From positions 124,001 through 188,000 of the forward strand of contig NZ_BOQP01000022.1 in assembly GCF_018332715.1 (NCBI RefSeq): a stretch of DNA of 64,000 nt. The letters run 5' to 3'. The position numbers were made by a program, and so were the translations under genes. Below the pieces are notes generated by a model. That model had not been told where the DNA came from. It made no database searches and saw only the letters and a list, made by a program, of their open reading frames with translations. Position 1 is the first letter of the stretch, and each line of letters begins with the position of its first letter. The DNA is from Winogradskya consettensis (GTDB lineage: Bacteria > Actinomycetota > Actinomycetes > Mycobacteriales > Micromonosporaceae). Positions 33,454 through 41,289 of the stretch are shown here, piece by piece.

Positions 33454-33459
33454 CAACCC

Positions 33460-33978
33460 GTGGATCACGTCATGGACGACATCGGCGAGCGGCTCAAGGG
33501 TGCCTTCCGCAGGTACCCGACGGGCGTGGCAGTCATCAGCGCGGCCTCCCCTGCGGGCCCGGTGGGCCTGACGGCATCCAGTGTCGCGTCGGTGTCGGTC
33601 AGTCCCCCGGCGCTGTCGTTCTCCGTCATGGGCACCCCGTCGGCGCGGGCACTGCTACAGGCAGCAAGCTTCGTCGTGCACCTGCTGGGTCCGAAACACG
33701 CGGCTCTGGCAGGGGATTTTGCGCGTACGGGTGGAGCGCGCTTCACTCCCGAACAAGGCTGGAGCACGTTGCCGTCAGGAGAACCGATCCTGCCCGACGC
33801 GCTCGCCGCCATGCGGGTCGCGCCGTTGCAGCTCGTGCCCGTCGGCGACTCGACGATCGTGGTCGCGCAAGTGCTCGACGTGTTCCACGGACCGGAGGAC
33901 GGCCGACTCGTCCACCATGCCCGAGAGTTCATCACGTTGCCCTTCACCACGTTGACCCCGGAAAGAACAGGATCCTGA
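33460..33978 (+). CDS. Flavin reductase family protein (FMN-binding split barrel)
   Basis: 172 residues, GTG start placed by the promoter. The motif AFRRYPTGVAVISAASPAGPVGLTASSVASVSVSPP (spread over residues 13-48) is typical of NAD(P)H:FMN reductases supplying reduced flavin to monooxygenases; SARALLQAASFVVHLL and the C-terminal VHHAREFITLPF fit. Its stop overlaps the sodN start as TGATG, so the two are co-translated. Under SoxR control it may reduce or detoxify quinones or flavins under redox stress (inference). Confidence 0.88.
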   Translation: MDHVMDDIGERLKGAFRRYPTGVAVISAASPAGPVGLTASSVASVSVSPPALSFSVMGTPSARALLQAASFVVHLLGPKHAALAGDFARTGGARFTPEQGWSTLPSGEPILPDALAAMRVAPLQLVPVGDSTIVVAQVLDVFHGPEDGRLVHHAREFITLPFTTLTPERTGS

Positions 33979-34382
33979 TGCGTACGTCACGCTTCTTCCG
34001 CCCGCGCACCGTCGTGAGCGCCCACTGCGATCTGCCCTGTGGCGTCTACGACCCGGCGCAGGCCCGCATCGAGGCCGAGTCGGTCAAGGCGATCGCCCAG
34101 AAGTACCAGGCCAGCACCGACCCGGAGTTCCGGACCCGGGCGCTGATCATCAAGGAGCAGCGCTCCGAGCTGGTCAAGCATCACCTGTGGGTGCTGTGGA
34201 CCGACTACTTCAAGGCCCCGCACTTCGAGAAGTACCCTCAGTTGAACGGCCTCTTCAACGAGGCGACCAAGCTGGCCGGCGCCGGCGGGGCGAAGGGCTC
34301 CGTGGACCCGGCCGTGGCGGAGAACCTGCTGGGCAAGATCGAGGAGATCTCGAAGATCTTCTGGGAAACCAAGCAGGCGTAA
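33978..34382 (+). CDS. sodN: Nickel-containing superoxide dismutase
   Basis: 134 residues. A 15-residue leader ending VVSA is followed by the nickel hook HCDLPCGVYDP: after cleavage His1, Cys2 and Cys6 bind Ni. The rest (IEAESVKAIAQKYQ, IIKEQRSELVKHHLWVLWTDYFK, FEKYPQLNGLFNEA, KIFWETKQA) is the four-helix NiSOD fold. Maturation normally needs the SodX peptidase, usually encoded next door; no such gene is in this window. Here sodN is second in a SoxR-type operon and is followed 16 bp later by a radical SAM gene. Confidence 0.96.
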   Translation: MRTSRFFRPRTVVSAHCDLPCGVYDPAQARIEAESVKAIAQKYQASTDPEFRTRALIIKEQRSELVKHHLWVLWTDYFKAPHFEKYPQLNGLFNEATKLAGAGGAKGSVDPAVAENLLGKIEEISKIFWETKQA

Positions 34383-34398
34383 CCCGAGGAGTCGTTAC

Positions 34399-35465
34399 AT
34401 GCAGCGCACCGAGCTCGTCGAAGGCCTGATGGGTCGTTTCCCCCACGTCCCGCGCGAAGCGGTCATCAAGGAGGACCTGCTGCGCGGCGGGCTGGCCTTC
34501 GACGACTCGGCGTTGACCGACAACGAGCACGGCGACGTGAAGCCGAAGTCGTACTTCATCTTCTGCTGTCCAACGGCAAGCAGGTCATGGAGGTCGCCCC
34601 GACGATCCAGTGGGGCTATCTCATCTACCTGACGGCGTTCCGCGTCTGCCAGTACTTCGGCGCCAAAGAGGAGTGCCAGTACTGCGACATCAACCACAAC
34701 TGGCGCCAGCACAAGGCAGCCGGCCGCCCGTACACCGGCGTCAAGCCCGTCGACGAGATCCTGGAAGCCCTGGAGATCATCGACAAGTACGACACCGCGA
34801 AGACGTCCCAGGCGTACACGCTGACCGGCGGCAGCATCACCTCGCACGTCGGCGGCAAGACCGAGGCTGACTTCTACGGCCAGTACGCCCAGGCGATCGA
34901 GGAGCGTTTCCCCGGACGCTGGATCGGCAAGGTCGTCGCCCAGGCGCTGCCCCGCGCCGACGTGCAACGCTTCCACGACTACGGGATCCGCATCTACCAC
35001 CCCAATTACGAGGTGTGGGACAAGAAGCTCTTCGAGCTCTACTGCCCGGGCAAGGAAAGGTACGTCGGCCGCGAGGAGTGGCACCGCCGCATCCTCGAAT
35101 CCGCCGAAGTCTTCGGCCCCCGCAACGTCATCCCCAACTTCGTCGCCGGCGTCGAGATGGCCGCCCCGCACGGCTTCACCACCGTCGACGAGGCGATCGA
35201 CTCCACCGCCGAAGGCCTGCAGTACTTCATGTCGCGGGGCATCACGCCCCGCTTCACCACCTGGTGCCCGGAGCCGACCACGCCGCTCGGCAAGGCCAAC
35301 CCGGAGGGCGCGCCGCTCGAATACCACGTCCGGCTGCTGGAGGTCTACCGCGCGACCATGGAGGCTAACGGCCTGTCCAGCCCGCCCGGATACGGCCCGG
35401 CCGGCCCCGGCAACGCCGTCTTCTCCGTCAGCTCCTTCATGGACAGTCTTACGCCGGCCACCTGA
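34399..35465 (+). pseudogene. Radical SAM protein gene broken by an internal frameshifting deletion
   Basis: The first ~55 codons (MQRTELVEGLMGRFPHVPRE to DVKPKSYFIF) are in one frame. From about 34563 the homologous reading moves to another frame (LSNGKQVMEVAPTIQWGYLI) and stays open to 35465. The C-terminal part holds the core with cysteines CQYFGAKEECQYC (CX8CX2C, not the standard CX3CX2C), YTLTGGSITSH and NFVAGVEMAAPHG. From memory of the family about 80 residues are missing at the junction. GAGGAG precedes the ATG, 16 bp after sodN. Loss by deletion is likely; a sequencing or assembly error is possible. The C-terminal part alone could be translated from ATG 34587. Confidence 0.8.
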
Positions 35466-35484
35466 TGGCACTAGCATCTTTACG

Positions 35485-36393
35485 ATGACTAGTTCACTGC
35501 CGCGCAAGATGTGGATGCTGCTCGAACCGGTACACGCCCTGCTCTACTACGCCCCCGAGGCCGGTGCGGAGGCGGCCGCGGAGGGATACGACCCGGCGGA
35601 CCGTTGGCAGAGTTACTTCGCGTGGCGGGCGGCGCCGCTCGGGGCAGCCGGGCCGGGGCTGGTCACGGCCTCGTTCTACAGCTTCTCGCCCGCGAAGGTC
35701 GCGCGGTATGTGCCCGCCACCTGGGAGGTCGCGTCTGCCGGGGAGGCGCTGGCGAGCAGGTTGCGGGCAGTGGACAGCTCTCTGCGTACGGTGTGGGGCG
35801 AAGAGATCGGCAGCGCGGCACTGGCGGAAGCCGCGAAGCTGGCCCGCACCGCCGCCGAGGCCTGCGTCACCACCGGCCGGGTCCTGGCCGCCGCCAACCA
35901 GGACCTGCCCTGGCCCGACGAGCCCCACCTCGCGCTCTGGCAGGCATCCATGGTCCTGCGCGAGCACCGCGGCGACGGCCACGTGGCAGCCCTGCTCACG
36001 GCGGGTCTCGACGGCTGCGAGTCGCTGGTGTCGTTCGCGGCGATCGGCGCGGCCCCGGTGACGACGTTCGGCAGCCGGGAGTGGACCCCGGAGGAATGGC
36101 AGGCCGCCACCGAACGGCTCACCGCGCGGGGCTGGCTCAACCCGGACGGCACCGCCACCCCGCTCGCCCACGAGACCCGCGCCGAGATCGAGCGGACAAC
36201 CGACGCCCTGGCCGAGTCGCCGTGGGAAGCCCTCGGCCCCGAAGCCACCCGCCGCCTCGTCACCCTCACCGCCCCACTGACCACCACCATCGTCAAGGCC
36301 GGCATTCTCCCCGGCGTCTCCACCCTGGGCATCCGGCCCCCGAAAACAGGGCAGCCCTCGCCTGCGGAGCGGCCCCCGGCGGCAGAGCTGTGA
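35485..36393 (+). CDS. SCO6745 family protein (SalK-like)
   Basis: 302 residues, all-helical. Opens RKMWMLLEPVHALLYYAPEA, then GYDPADRWQSYFAWRAAPLG, FYSFSPAKVARYVPATWEVA and late in the protein LTARGWLNPDGTATPLAHETRAEIE, which reads like a winged-helix and matches the SCO6745 family known from actinobacteria. Function is unproven; F420 or salinomycin-associated roles have been suggested for relatives. It is the first of a coupled pair, its stop overlapping the next start as GTGA. Confidence 0.85.
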   Translation: MTSSLPRKMWMLLEPVHALLYYAPEAGAEAAAEGYDPADRWQSYFAWRAAPLGAAGPGLVTASFYSFSPAKVARYVPATWEVASAGEALASRLRAVDSSLRTVWGEEIGSAALAEAAKLARTAAEACVTTGRVLAAANQDLPWPDEPHLALWQASMVLREHRGDGHVAALLTAGLDGCESLVSFAAIGAAPVTTFGSREWTPEEWQAATERLTARGWLNPDGTATPLAHETRAEIERTTDALAESPWEALGPEATRRLVTLTAPLTTTIVKAGILPGVSTLGIRPPKTGQPSPAERPPAAEL

Positions 36394-37013
36394 CCGCGGA
36401 TCTGATGGCGGGCTGGGCCCGGGGGTGGGCGGTGTCGCGCGGCGCCCCGGCGCCGGTGCCGCGGGCGGGCGGCTGGTTCATCCCGACCGGAGTCCCCGGC
36501 GAGGCAGCCCGCTACCTGCTGCACGACAGCGCCGACGTCCCCCGGGTGACCGGCACCGAGGTCCAGCCGCACACCTGGATCAAGGTGAGCGCCGCCCCCG
36601 ACGACGTCCTCCCGCACCTGCCGGCAGGCTGGGAACGCCGCCACGACGGGCACCTGATGCACCGCCGGCTCGGCGACTCGCCTTCCGCGCCCCTGACCGA
36701 GGGTTACACCGCGCGACTCGACGACACCGGCACCGGTGCGGTCAAGGTCGTCATCCGGGAGAGCGACGGCGAGGTCGCCGCGAAAGCTCAGGCCGGCATC
36801 GCCGCCCCGATCGTGGTCTTCGACCGGGTCGAGACGCTCCCCGCCCACCAACGCCGCGGCCTCGGCCGCGCCGCGATGACCCTGCTCACCACCCACGTCG
36901 CCACGAGAGCGAGCGCGGGCATCCTCGTCGCCACCGACGAGGGCCGCGCCCTCTACGAAACCCTCGGCTGGATCACCGCTTCCCCCGTGACCGTCATCGA
37001 ATACGTACCTTAG
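36390..37013 (+). CDS. GNAT family N-acetyltransferase
   Basis: 207 residues from GTG 36390. The GNAT core is in the C-terminal half: AAPIVVFDRVETLPAHQRRGLGRAAMTLL (acetyl-CoA pyrophosphate loop RRGLGR) and ATDEGRALYETLGWI. The N-terminal ~90 residues are family-specific. The start overlaps the SCO6745 gene by 4 bp; the stop overlaps the stop of the convergent TPR gene by 4 bp. Substrate unknown. Confidence 0.87.
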   Translation: MTADLMAGWARGWAVSRGAPAPVPRAGGWFIPTGVPGEAARYLLHDSADVPRVTGTEVQPHTWIKVSAAPDDVLPHLPAGWERRHDGHLMHRRLGDSPSAPLTEGYTARLDDTGTGAVKVVIRESDGEVAAKAQAGIAAPIVVFDRVETLPAHQRRGLGRAAMTLLTTHVATRASAGILVATDEGRALYETLGWITASPVTVIEYVP

Positions 37014-37873
37014 GCCGGGTGCAGGTTAGCCCAGGTGCGAGCTGTCGGGGCCGCGCCGGCCCATTCCTCCAGCAGGGTGCGGGCGTCGTCCTGCGTCGCG
37101 CCGAGGAAAAGCCGCTGCTCGTTGGCGTAGTCGCGGCTCTCCTGGCGGATCGAGGATTCGCTGCAGCAGGTGCAGAGGTCGACCCGGCTCGCCAAAATCT
37201 CGATGCCGAGGCTGCGCCGGGAGAACGCGACCTGCAGATCGTGCAGATCGGCCGGTTGGTCGGCGTTCACCAGCACCGACAGGGTGGCGAGCGGCGATTC
37301 CTCGGCAAGCACGAGCTCGTCGAAGACCGGGACGGTCAGATCGCCGGTCGTCCGCTCACCATTGGGGGCGCCGTCGTGCACGACCACCTCACCGAAGCGG
37401 CGGGAGGGGTCGAACGGCACACTGATCACCCGGGCGCGCGTCGGGCAGAGCCGCAGCGCCCACACCACCTCGCCCACGTCCCGCAACCGCACGCAGGTCG
37501 GCCCGAAGTCCTCGTTGATCGGCCCGCTGCCGGGCGGCACCGACAGGCCGTAACCGTCCCAGCAGTCACGCGCCGTCGCCCAGTCACCCAGAATGGTGGC
37601 CACGGTCCCGAGATTCCAGAACGCGGGCTCCTCGGCTCCCCTGCGCACGTGCGTGACCGCGATCTTTCCCGTCTCGTACGCGCGAGGCCAGTCCCGGGCG
37701 AACTTGTACGCGAGCGCGGCGTCGAACCACGTGGCGGCAGCCATCTCCCCCGTCAACGACGGCGCGGCCGTGGCCAGTAACTCCCCGGCCAGCGGCCAGT
37801 CCTCGGCCTCGAAGGCCGTGTAGGCCCGCCCCATCGTTTCCCTGACCGCTGCCGACATTCCCCGCGAGAACAT
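37010..37873 (-). CDS. Tetratricopeptide repeat protein
   Basis: 287 residues. The N-terminal ~120 residues form TPR-like helices (VRETMGRAYTAFEAEDWPLA, TWFDAALAYKFARDWPRAYE, FWNLGTVATILGDWATARDC). The middle part is beta-rich (RARVISVPFDP, DLTVPVFDELVLAEESP) and a Cys pair (VDLCTCCSE) lies near residue 235. No enzymatic motif is apparent. It is downstream of the DUF72 gene on the same strand and convergent with the GNAT gene. Confidence 0.8.
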   Translation of the reverse strand: MFSRGMSAAVRETMGRAYTAFEAEDWPLAGELLATAAPSLTGEMAAATWFDAALAYKFARDWPRAYETGKIAVTHVRRGAEEPAFWNLGTVATILGDWATARDCWDGYGLSVPPGSGPINEDFGPTCVRLRDVGEVVWALRLCPTRARVISVPFDPSRRFGEVVVHDGAPNGERTTGDLTVPVFDELVLAEESPLATLSVLVNADQPADLHDLQVAFSRRSLGIEILASRVDLCTCCSESSIRQESRDYANEQRLFLGATQDDARTLLEEWAGAAPTARTWANLHPA

Positions 37874-37891
37874 GCGCGGGAAAATAACACC

Positions 37892-38716
37892 TCAGAAAAG
37901 CGTCGTCGGCTCGGGCAGGGTGGGTTCGGGCAACGGTTCCAGATTTGGTACGCGAGCGCGGACCTCGTCGTGGAAACGCCGGGCCAGCGCGGGGGCGTCG
38001 ACGTTGTCGGGGGTGTGCATGAACATCGTCGGGGAGCGGCCCTCGCGCAGCCATTGCGCGATGGCGGTGACCCAGGGCTGCCAGCCCTCGACCGTGCGCT
38101 CGACCGAGTCGCGGCCCAGATAGCGAACGATCGGGTGGTCGGTCAGAGCGACGTCCCGTAACGGCATTCGCGGTTTCTTCGTCCACGCGTCACGTTCGGC
38201 GTCGCTCGTCGGCGGGGTCCGGAAGAACGCGGTGGTGTCGAAGGGGACCCATTCGGCGCGGACCGGGGCGAGGACGTTCTCGAGGGGCGCCGGGGTGTCG
38301 AAGAAGGTGCGGTCGCGGACCTCCACGGCGTACCGGTAAATGCTGGGGAGCCTGCGCAGGAAACGGCCGAGAGTGTCGACGTCAGCGGGGGTGAACGAAC
38401 CCGGCAGTTGGACCCAGAGCGCGTGCACCCGCGGGCCGAGCGGTTCGATGGCATCGAGGAACGCCCGCATCTCGGTTTCGCAATTCGCGAGCCGCAGGGT
38501 GTGCGTAACGGTCTTCGGCAGCTTGACCACGAACCGGAAATCGGGGTCCGTCTGCCCCGCCCACGACGCCGCCGTCTCCCGTGACGGCGTCGCGTAGAAC
38601 GTGGTGTTCCCCTCGACCGCGTTGCACCATTGCGCGTAGGACCGTAACCGTTCCTGCGGCTCCGAGAACTGCCACGCCTTGTGGGTCCACATCGCGCATC
38701 CGACATGCAAACGCAT
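37892..38716 (-). CDS. DUF72 domain-containing protein
   Basis: 274 residues with the TIM-barrel-like DUF72 pattern: RLHVGCAMWTHKAW, QWCNAVEGNTTFYATPS, FRFVVKLPKTVTHTL, LGPRVHALWVQLPGSFTP and YAVEVRDRTFFD. Length matches the family. The function of DUF72 is not known; the fold resembles endonuclease IV-like barrels. It starts 10 bp from the end of the hydrolase gene on the same strand, so the three minus-strand genes may form one operon. Confidence 0.9.
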   Translation of the reverse strand: MRLHVGCAMWTHKAWQFSEPQERLRSYAQWCNAVEGNTTFYATPSRETAASWAGQTDPDFRFVVKLPKTVTHTLRLANCETEMRAFLDAIEPLGPRVHALWVQLPGSFTPADVDTLGRFLRRLPSIYRYAVEVRDRTFFDTPAPLENVLAPVRAEWVPFDTTAFFRTPPTSDAERDAWTKKPRMPLRDVALTDHPIVRYLGRDSVERTVEGWQPWVTAIAQWLREGRSPTMFMHTPDNVDAPALARRFHDEVRARVPNLEPLPEPTLPEPTTLF

Positions 38717-38726
38717 GCCTGGAAAT

Positions 38727-39557
38727 TTACAGGTGGCGGTGCAGGAACTCCGCGGCGGCGTCAGCGGCCTCAGTCACGAAGGGCTCGTTGTCGTAGAGGT
38801 CGATGTGCTGCTCGGCGTCCAGCCAGCGGATCTCTTTGGGACCCGTGGCCTGCTGATATGCGGCTTCGGCGAGCTCCGGGGAGCAGTAGTCGTCGGTCCG
38901 CCCGTGCACGATCAGCAGGGGCGTCGCGGCGAGCAGCGGGGCCGCGCCGAGGGCGTCGAAGGTCATCAGCGAATGCAGCGAGCCGTACGTCACCCGGTTC
39001 TCCCAATGCTCCGCCGCTGACCGGGAGGTGCCGTAGTACGCGTACGGTTCGGCACCTCCCATCGCCGCGGGCCCACCATCCGGCGCGACCGCGGGCAACT
39101 CCTCGTCGTAGCGTTCGATGAAGGAACGGATTGCCTGCCGGTAACCGTCCGGATCGCCCGCACTGAACCGGGCCGGGCTGTTGTAGGCGCCCGCGATCCC
39201 GGCCACGGCCCCGATTCGCGGATCGGTCGCCGCGGCCCGCAACGCATATCCGCCGCCGAGACAGACACCGACGATCCCGATCCGGTCGGTGTATTCCCCG
39301 AGCAGGCCGACCGCGGCGCGCAGGTCGGCGAGTTTGCCCTGACTGTCCTCGTGAGCACGGCGTCCGCCGCTCTCCCCGAACCCCCGATGGTCAAAGGCCA
39401 AAGTGGTCAGTCCCGCGTCGTTCAGCCTTTTCGCGTACGTTCCGGCGACCTGTTTCTTCACTCCGGTGAACGGGCCGGTGAGGACAACGGCCTTGTCCCC
39501 GGCCCGTTGCAGATCGCCGGCCAGTGTGATGCCGTCGGCGGTAAAAGTAACGTCCAT
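38727..39557 (-). CDS. Alpha/beta hydrolase
   Basis: 276 residues. DHRGFGESGGR after strand 4, nucleophile elbow IGIVGVCLGGGYALRAA (Cys-Leu-Gly-Gly after Val: GxCxG, so the nucleophile is Cys rather than Ser, as in dienelactone-hydrolase-like enzymes), Asp in LIVHGRTDDYCSPE and His in DAEQHIDLYDN. The start lies 7 nt after TAGCGT on the minus strand, a leaderless arrangement. It diverges from an HxlR regulator that probably controls it. Confidence 0.87.
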   Translation of the reverse strand: MDVTFTADGITLAGDLQRAGDKAVVLTGPFTGVKKQVAGTYAKRLNDAGLTTLAFDHRGFGESGGRRAHEDSQGKLADLRAAVGLLGEYTDRIGIVGVCLGGGYALRAAATDPRIGAVAGIAGAYNSPARFSAGDPDGYRQAIRSFIERYDEELPAVAPDGGPAAMGGAEPYAYYGTSRSAAEHWENRVTYGSLHSLMTFDALGAAPLLAATPLLIVHGRTDDYCSPELAEAAYQQATGPKEIRWLDAEQHIDLYDNEPFVTEAADAAAEFLHRHL

Positions 39558-39619
39558 GGCGTCGACGCTAGGGCGTTCGCGGGACGACGGACAGAAGGCA
39601 CTTCGCGGTACCCTTCGGC

Positions 39620-39949
39620 ATGTCGTTGCGGGTTCCGGACGTGCTCGAAGAAAGCTGCTCGACGCGCCAGGCGCTCGAACGGCTCGCGTCGAAATGGCGG
39701 GTCCTGCTCCTCTACGCGCTGATGGACGGCCCGCAACGCCCCGCTCAGCTGCGCCGGCGGGTCGCGGGCATCACCCAGAAGGTCCTCACCGAAACCCTGC
39801 GCGGCATGGAGAGCGATGGCCTGGTCGAGCGCCGGGTCCTCAAGGAAACACCCCCGCAGCACGTCGAATACTCGCTGACCGAGCTGGGCCGCACCCTGGA
39901 GAAGCCGCTCGCCGCGATCTGCGAATGGGCGGCCTCCCCAGCATCGTGA
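39620..39949 (+). CDS. HxlR family winged helix regulator
   Basis: 109 residues, the usual HxlR length. SCSTRQALERLASKWRVLLLYAL, QLRRRVAGITQKVLTETLRGM and the wing ERRVLKETPPQHVEYSLTELG are diagnostic. A -10-like TACCCT ends 5 nt before the ATG, so the mRNA is probably leaderless. It is divergent from an alpha/beta hydrolase gene; the two promoters overlap. The Cys near the N-terminus may sense electrophiles as in related redox regulators (inference). Confidence 0.92.
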   Translation: MSLRVPDVLEESCSTRQALERLASKWRVLLLYALMDGPQRPAQLRRRVAGITQKVLTETLRGMESDGLVERRVLKETPPQHVEYSLTELGRTLEKPLAAICEWAASPAS

Positions 39950-39956
39950 GCCGCGA

Positions 39957-40550
39957 TCAGCTCCGCAGCTTGGTCATGGTCGCGGCGACCACCGGGGGCA
40001 GCAGTTCGGAGTCGGCCGGGTCGGGTTCCCCGAAGAGCGTCCCGATCATGATCGTGATGTAGAGATTGCCGTCCCACGCCGCCATGTGCGGTCCGGTCAG
40101 CTCATCAACGTACGAGTACGCGCCGGTGCCCAGGCCGGGAATGTCGGTCAGCGTGCTGTTCTTGGCCTCGGCCTTCTTGAACCCGTCGAACATGATGTTC
40201 GCGATGGGCTCCTGGTAGACCTCCATCTGGATCATCACGGTGTGGTTCTTGTACGCCAGCGTGCACGACGCCATGGTCGACAGCTTCGTCGTGGTGACGT
40301 CCTCGCGCTGAATCTTGCGATTTGTCAGCTTCGCATCCATCGCGGTCGTGTCGGCGCCGTCGCACGCCTTCTTCGGCGCCCGGTAAACGGCAGCCACGGC
40401 AGGCGCACTGGACTGCGTCGCCGCGCTGCTCGCCGAACTGCTCGCCGGGCTGCTCTGCGCCTCTTCCGCCGCGCCACCACAGGCAGTCGCACAGATCAAT
40501 GTCATGGCCGCGATCGCGACGCTCTTCCTGATATCCCCGTTGAATCGCAT
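39957..40550 (-). CDS. Lipoprotein with DUF3558-like layout
   Basis: 197 residues from ATG 40550 (45 upstream in-frame codons are rejected). The signal MRFNGDIRKSVAIAAMTL ends in a lipobox-like ICATAC, followed by a Ser/Ala-rich tether and a folded domain with two cysteines (KKACDGAD, MASCTLAYKNHTVMI), then LTDIPGLGTGAYSYVDE and a C-terminal beta-alpha segment. The pattern resembles actinobacterial DUF3558-type surface lipoproteins. Convergent with the HxlR gene. Confidence 0.75.
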   Translation of the reverse strand: MRFNGDIRKSVAIAAMTLICATACGGAAEEAQSSPASSSASSAATQSSAPAVAAVYRAPKKACDGADTTAMDAKLTNRKIQREDVTTTKLSTMASCTLAYKNHTVMIQMEVYQEPIANIMFDGFKKAEAKNSTLTDIPGLGTGAYSYVDELTGPHMAAWDGNLYITIMIGTLFGEPDPADSELLPPVVAATMTKLRS

Positions 40551-40662
40551 CGAAGAAGTCTCATACAAGCCATCAACGCTGGTCAGCCCCGGGGTACACC
40601 GCCGTGTCACGGGCCACCCCGGGTGCGTGCAGCGGTCATCTCGCGCTTGCCGCTGCCGACTT

Positions 40663-40685
40663 GTGAACTGTACAGTACCGTTCAC
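40663..40685. promoter_or_regulatory. TetR operator upstream of the epoxide hydrolase operon
   Basis: GTGAAC-N11-GTTCAC forms a 23-bp dyad that contains ACTGTACAGT at its left half; it ends 14 bp before the TetR start codon. It reads as two overlapping GAACNGTAC-type half sites and is the likely autoregulatory site. Confidence 0.6.
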
Positions 40686-40699
40686 ATATGGAGGTGGTC

Positions 40700-41287
40700 A
40701 TGGAACCGGCGAAGTCCTCGTCGCGTGGCCCGGCCCGCGAGCAGGCGATCCTGAACGCCGCGGTGGCCCTGGTCGCGGAGATCGGTTATGAGCGGGTCAC
40801 CGTCGATGCGATCGCGGCCCGGGCCCGCGCGTCCAAGGCGACGATGTACCGCAAGTGGCCGGGCAAGGCCGAGCTGGTCGCGGATGCCCTGCGCCGGCAC
40901 GCCGAGGGTGGTGTCACCGAGCTGCCCGACACCGGCAGCCTGCGAGGTGACCTCGTCGCCGTCGTGAGTGCCATCGCCGCGACGTTCGACGGGTCCGACG
41001 GCGGCCCGTCGCTGCTCGCGCTGGTCGAGGCGATCCGCGCTGACCCGGACCTGCGCGACATCGTCCGCGGTCAGATCGATGAACGCAGCCGGCAGGACGG
41101 GGAGACCATCTGCCGCCGGGCCGTCACCCGCGGCGAAGCGGTCGACGGGACCCGGGGCCCCGCGGTGGTCGGGCTGACGGTCGCCCACCTGTTCCTGCGC
41201 ACGATGCTCGGCGGCGCGCCACCCGCCCCGGACGAGCAGGAAGCCTTCGTCGACCAGATCCTGCTTCCACTGATCTCCAAGGGGTAG
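40700..41287 (+). CDS. TetR/AcrR family regulator
   Basis: 195 residues from ATG 40700, which follows GGAGGT; an upstream ATG at 40688 lacks such a site. Helix-turn-helix AILNAAVALVAEIGYERVTV and RARASKATMYRKWPGKAELV. The C-terminal domain (ADPDLRDIVRGQIDERSRQDGE spread over residues 115-135) is the TetR_C_11-like type. It is transcribed with the epoxide hydrolase gene 2 bp downstream, so it is probably an autorepressor of that operon. Confidence 0.92.
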   Translation: MEPAKSSSRGPAREQAILNAAVALVAEIGYERVTVDAIAARARASKATMYRKWPGKAELVADALRRHAEGGVTELPDTGSLRGDLVAVVSAIAATFDGSDGGPSLLALVEAIRADPDLRDIVRGQIDERSRQDGETICRRAVTRGEAVDGTRGPAVVGLTVAHLFLRTMLGGAPPAPDEQEAFVDQILLPLISKG

Positions 41288-41289
41288 CC

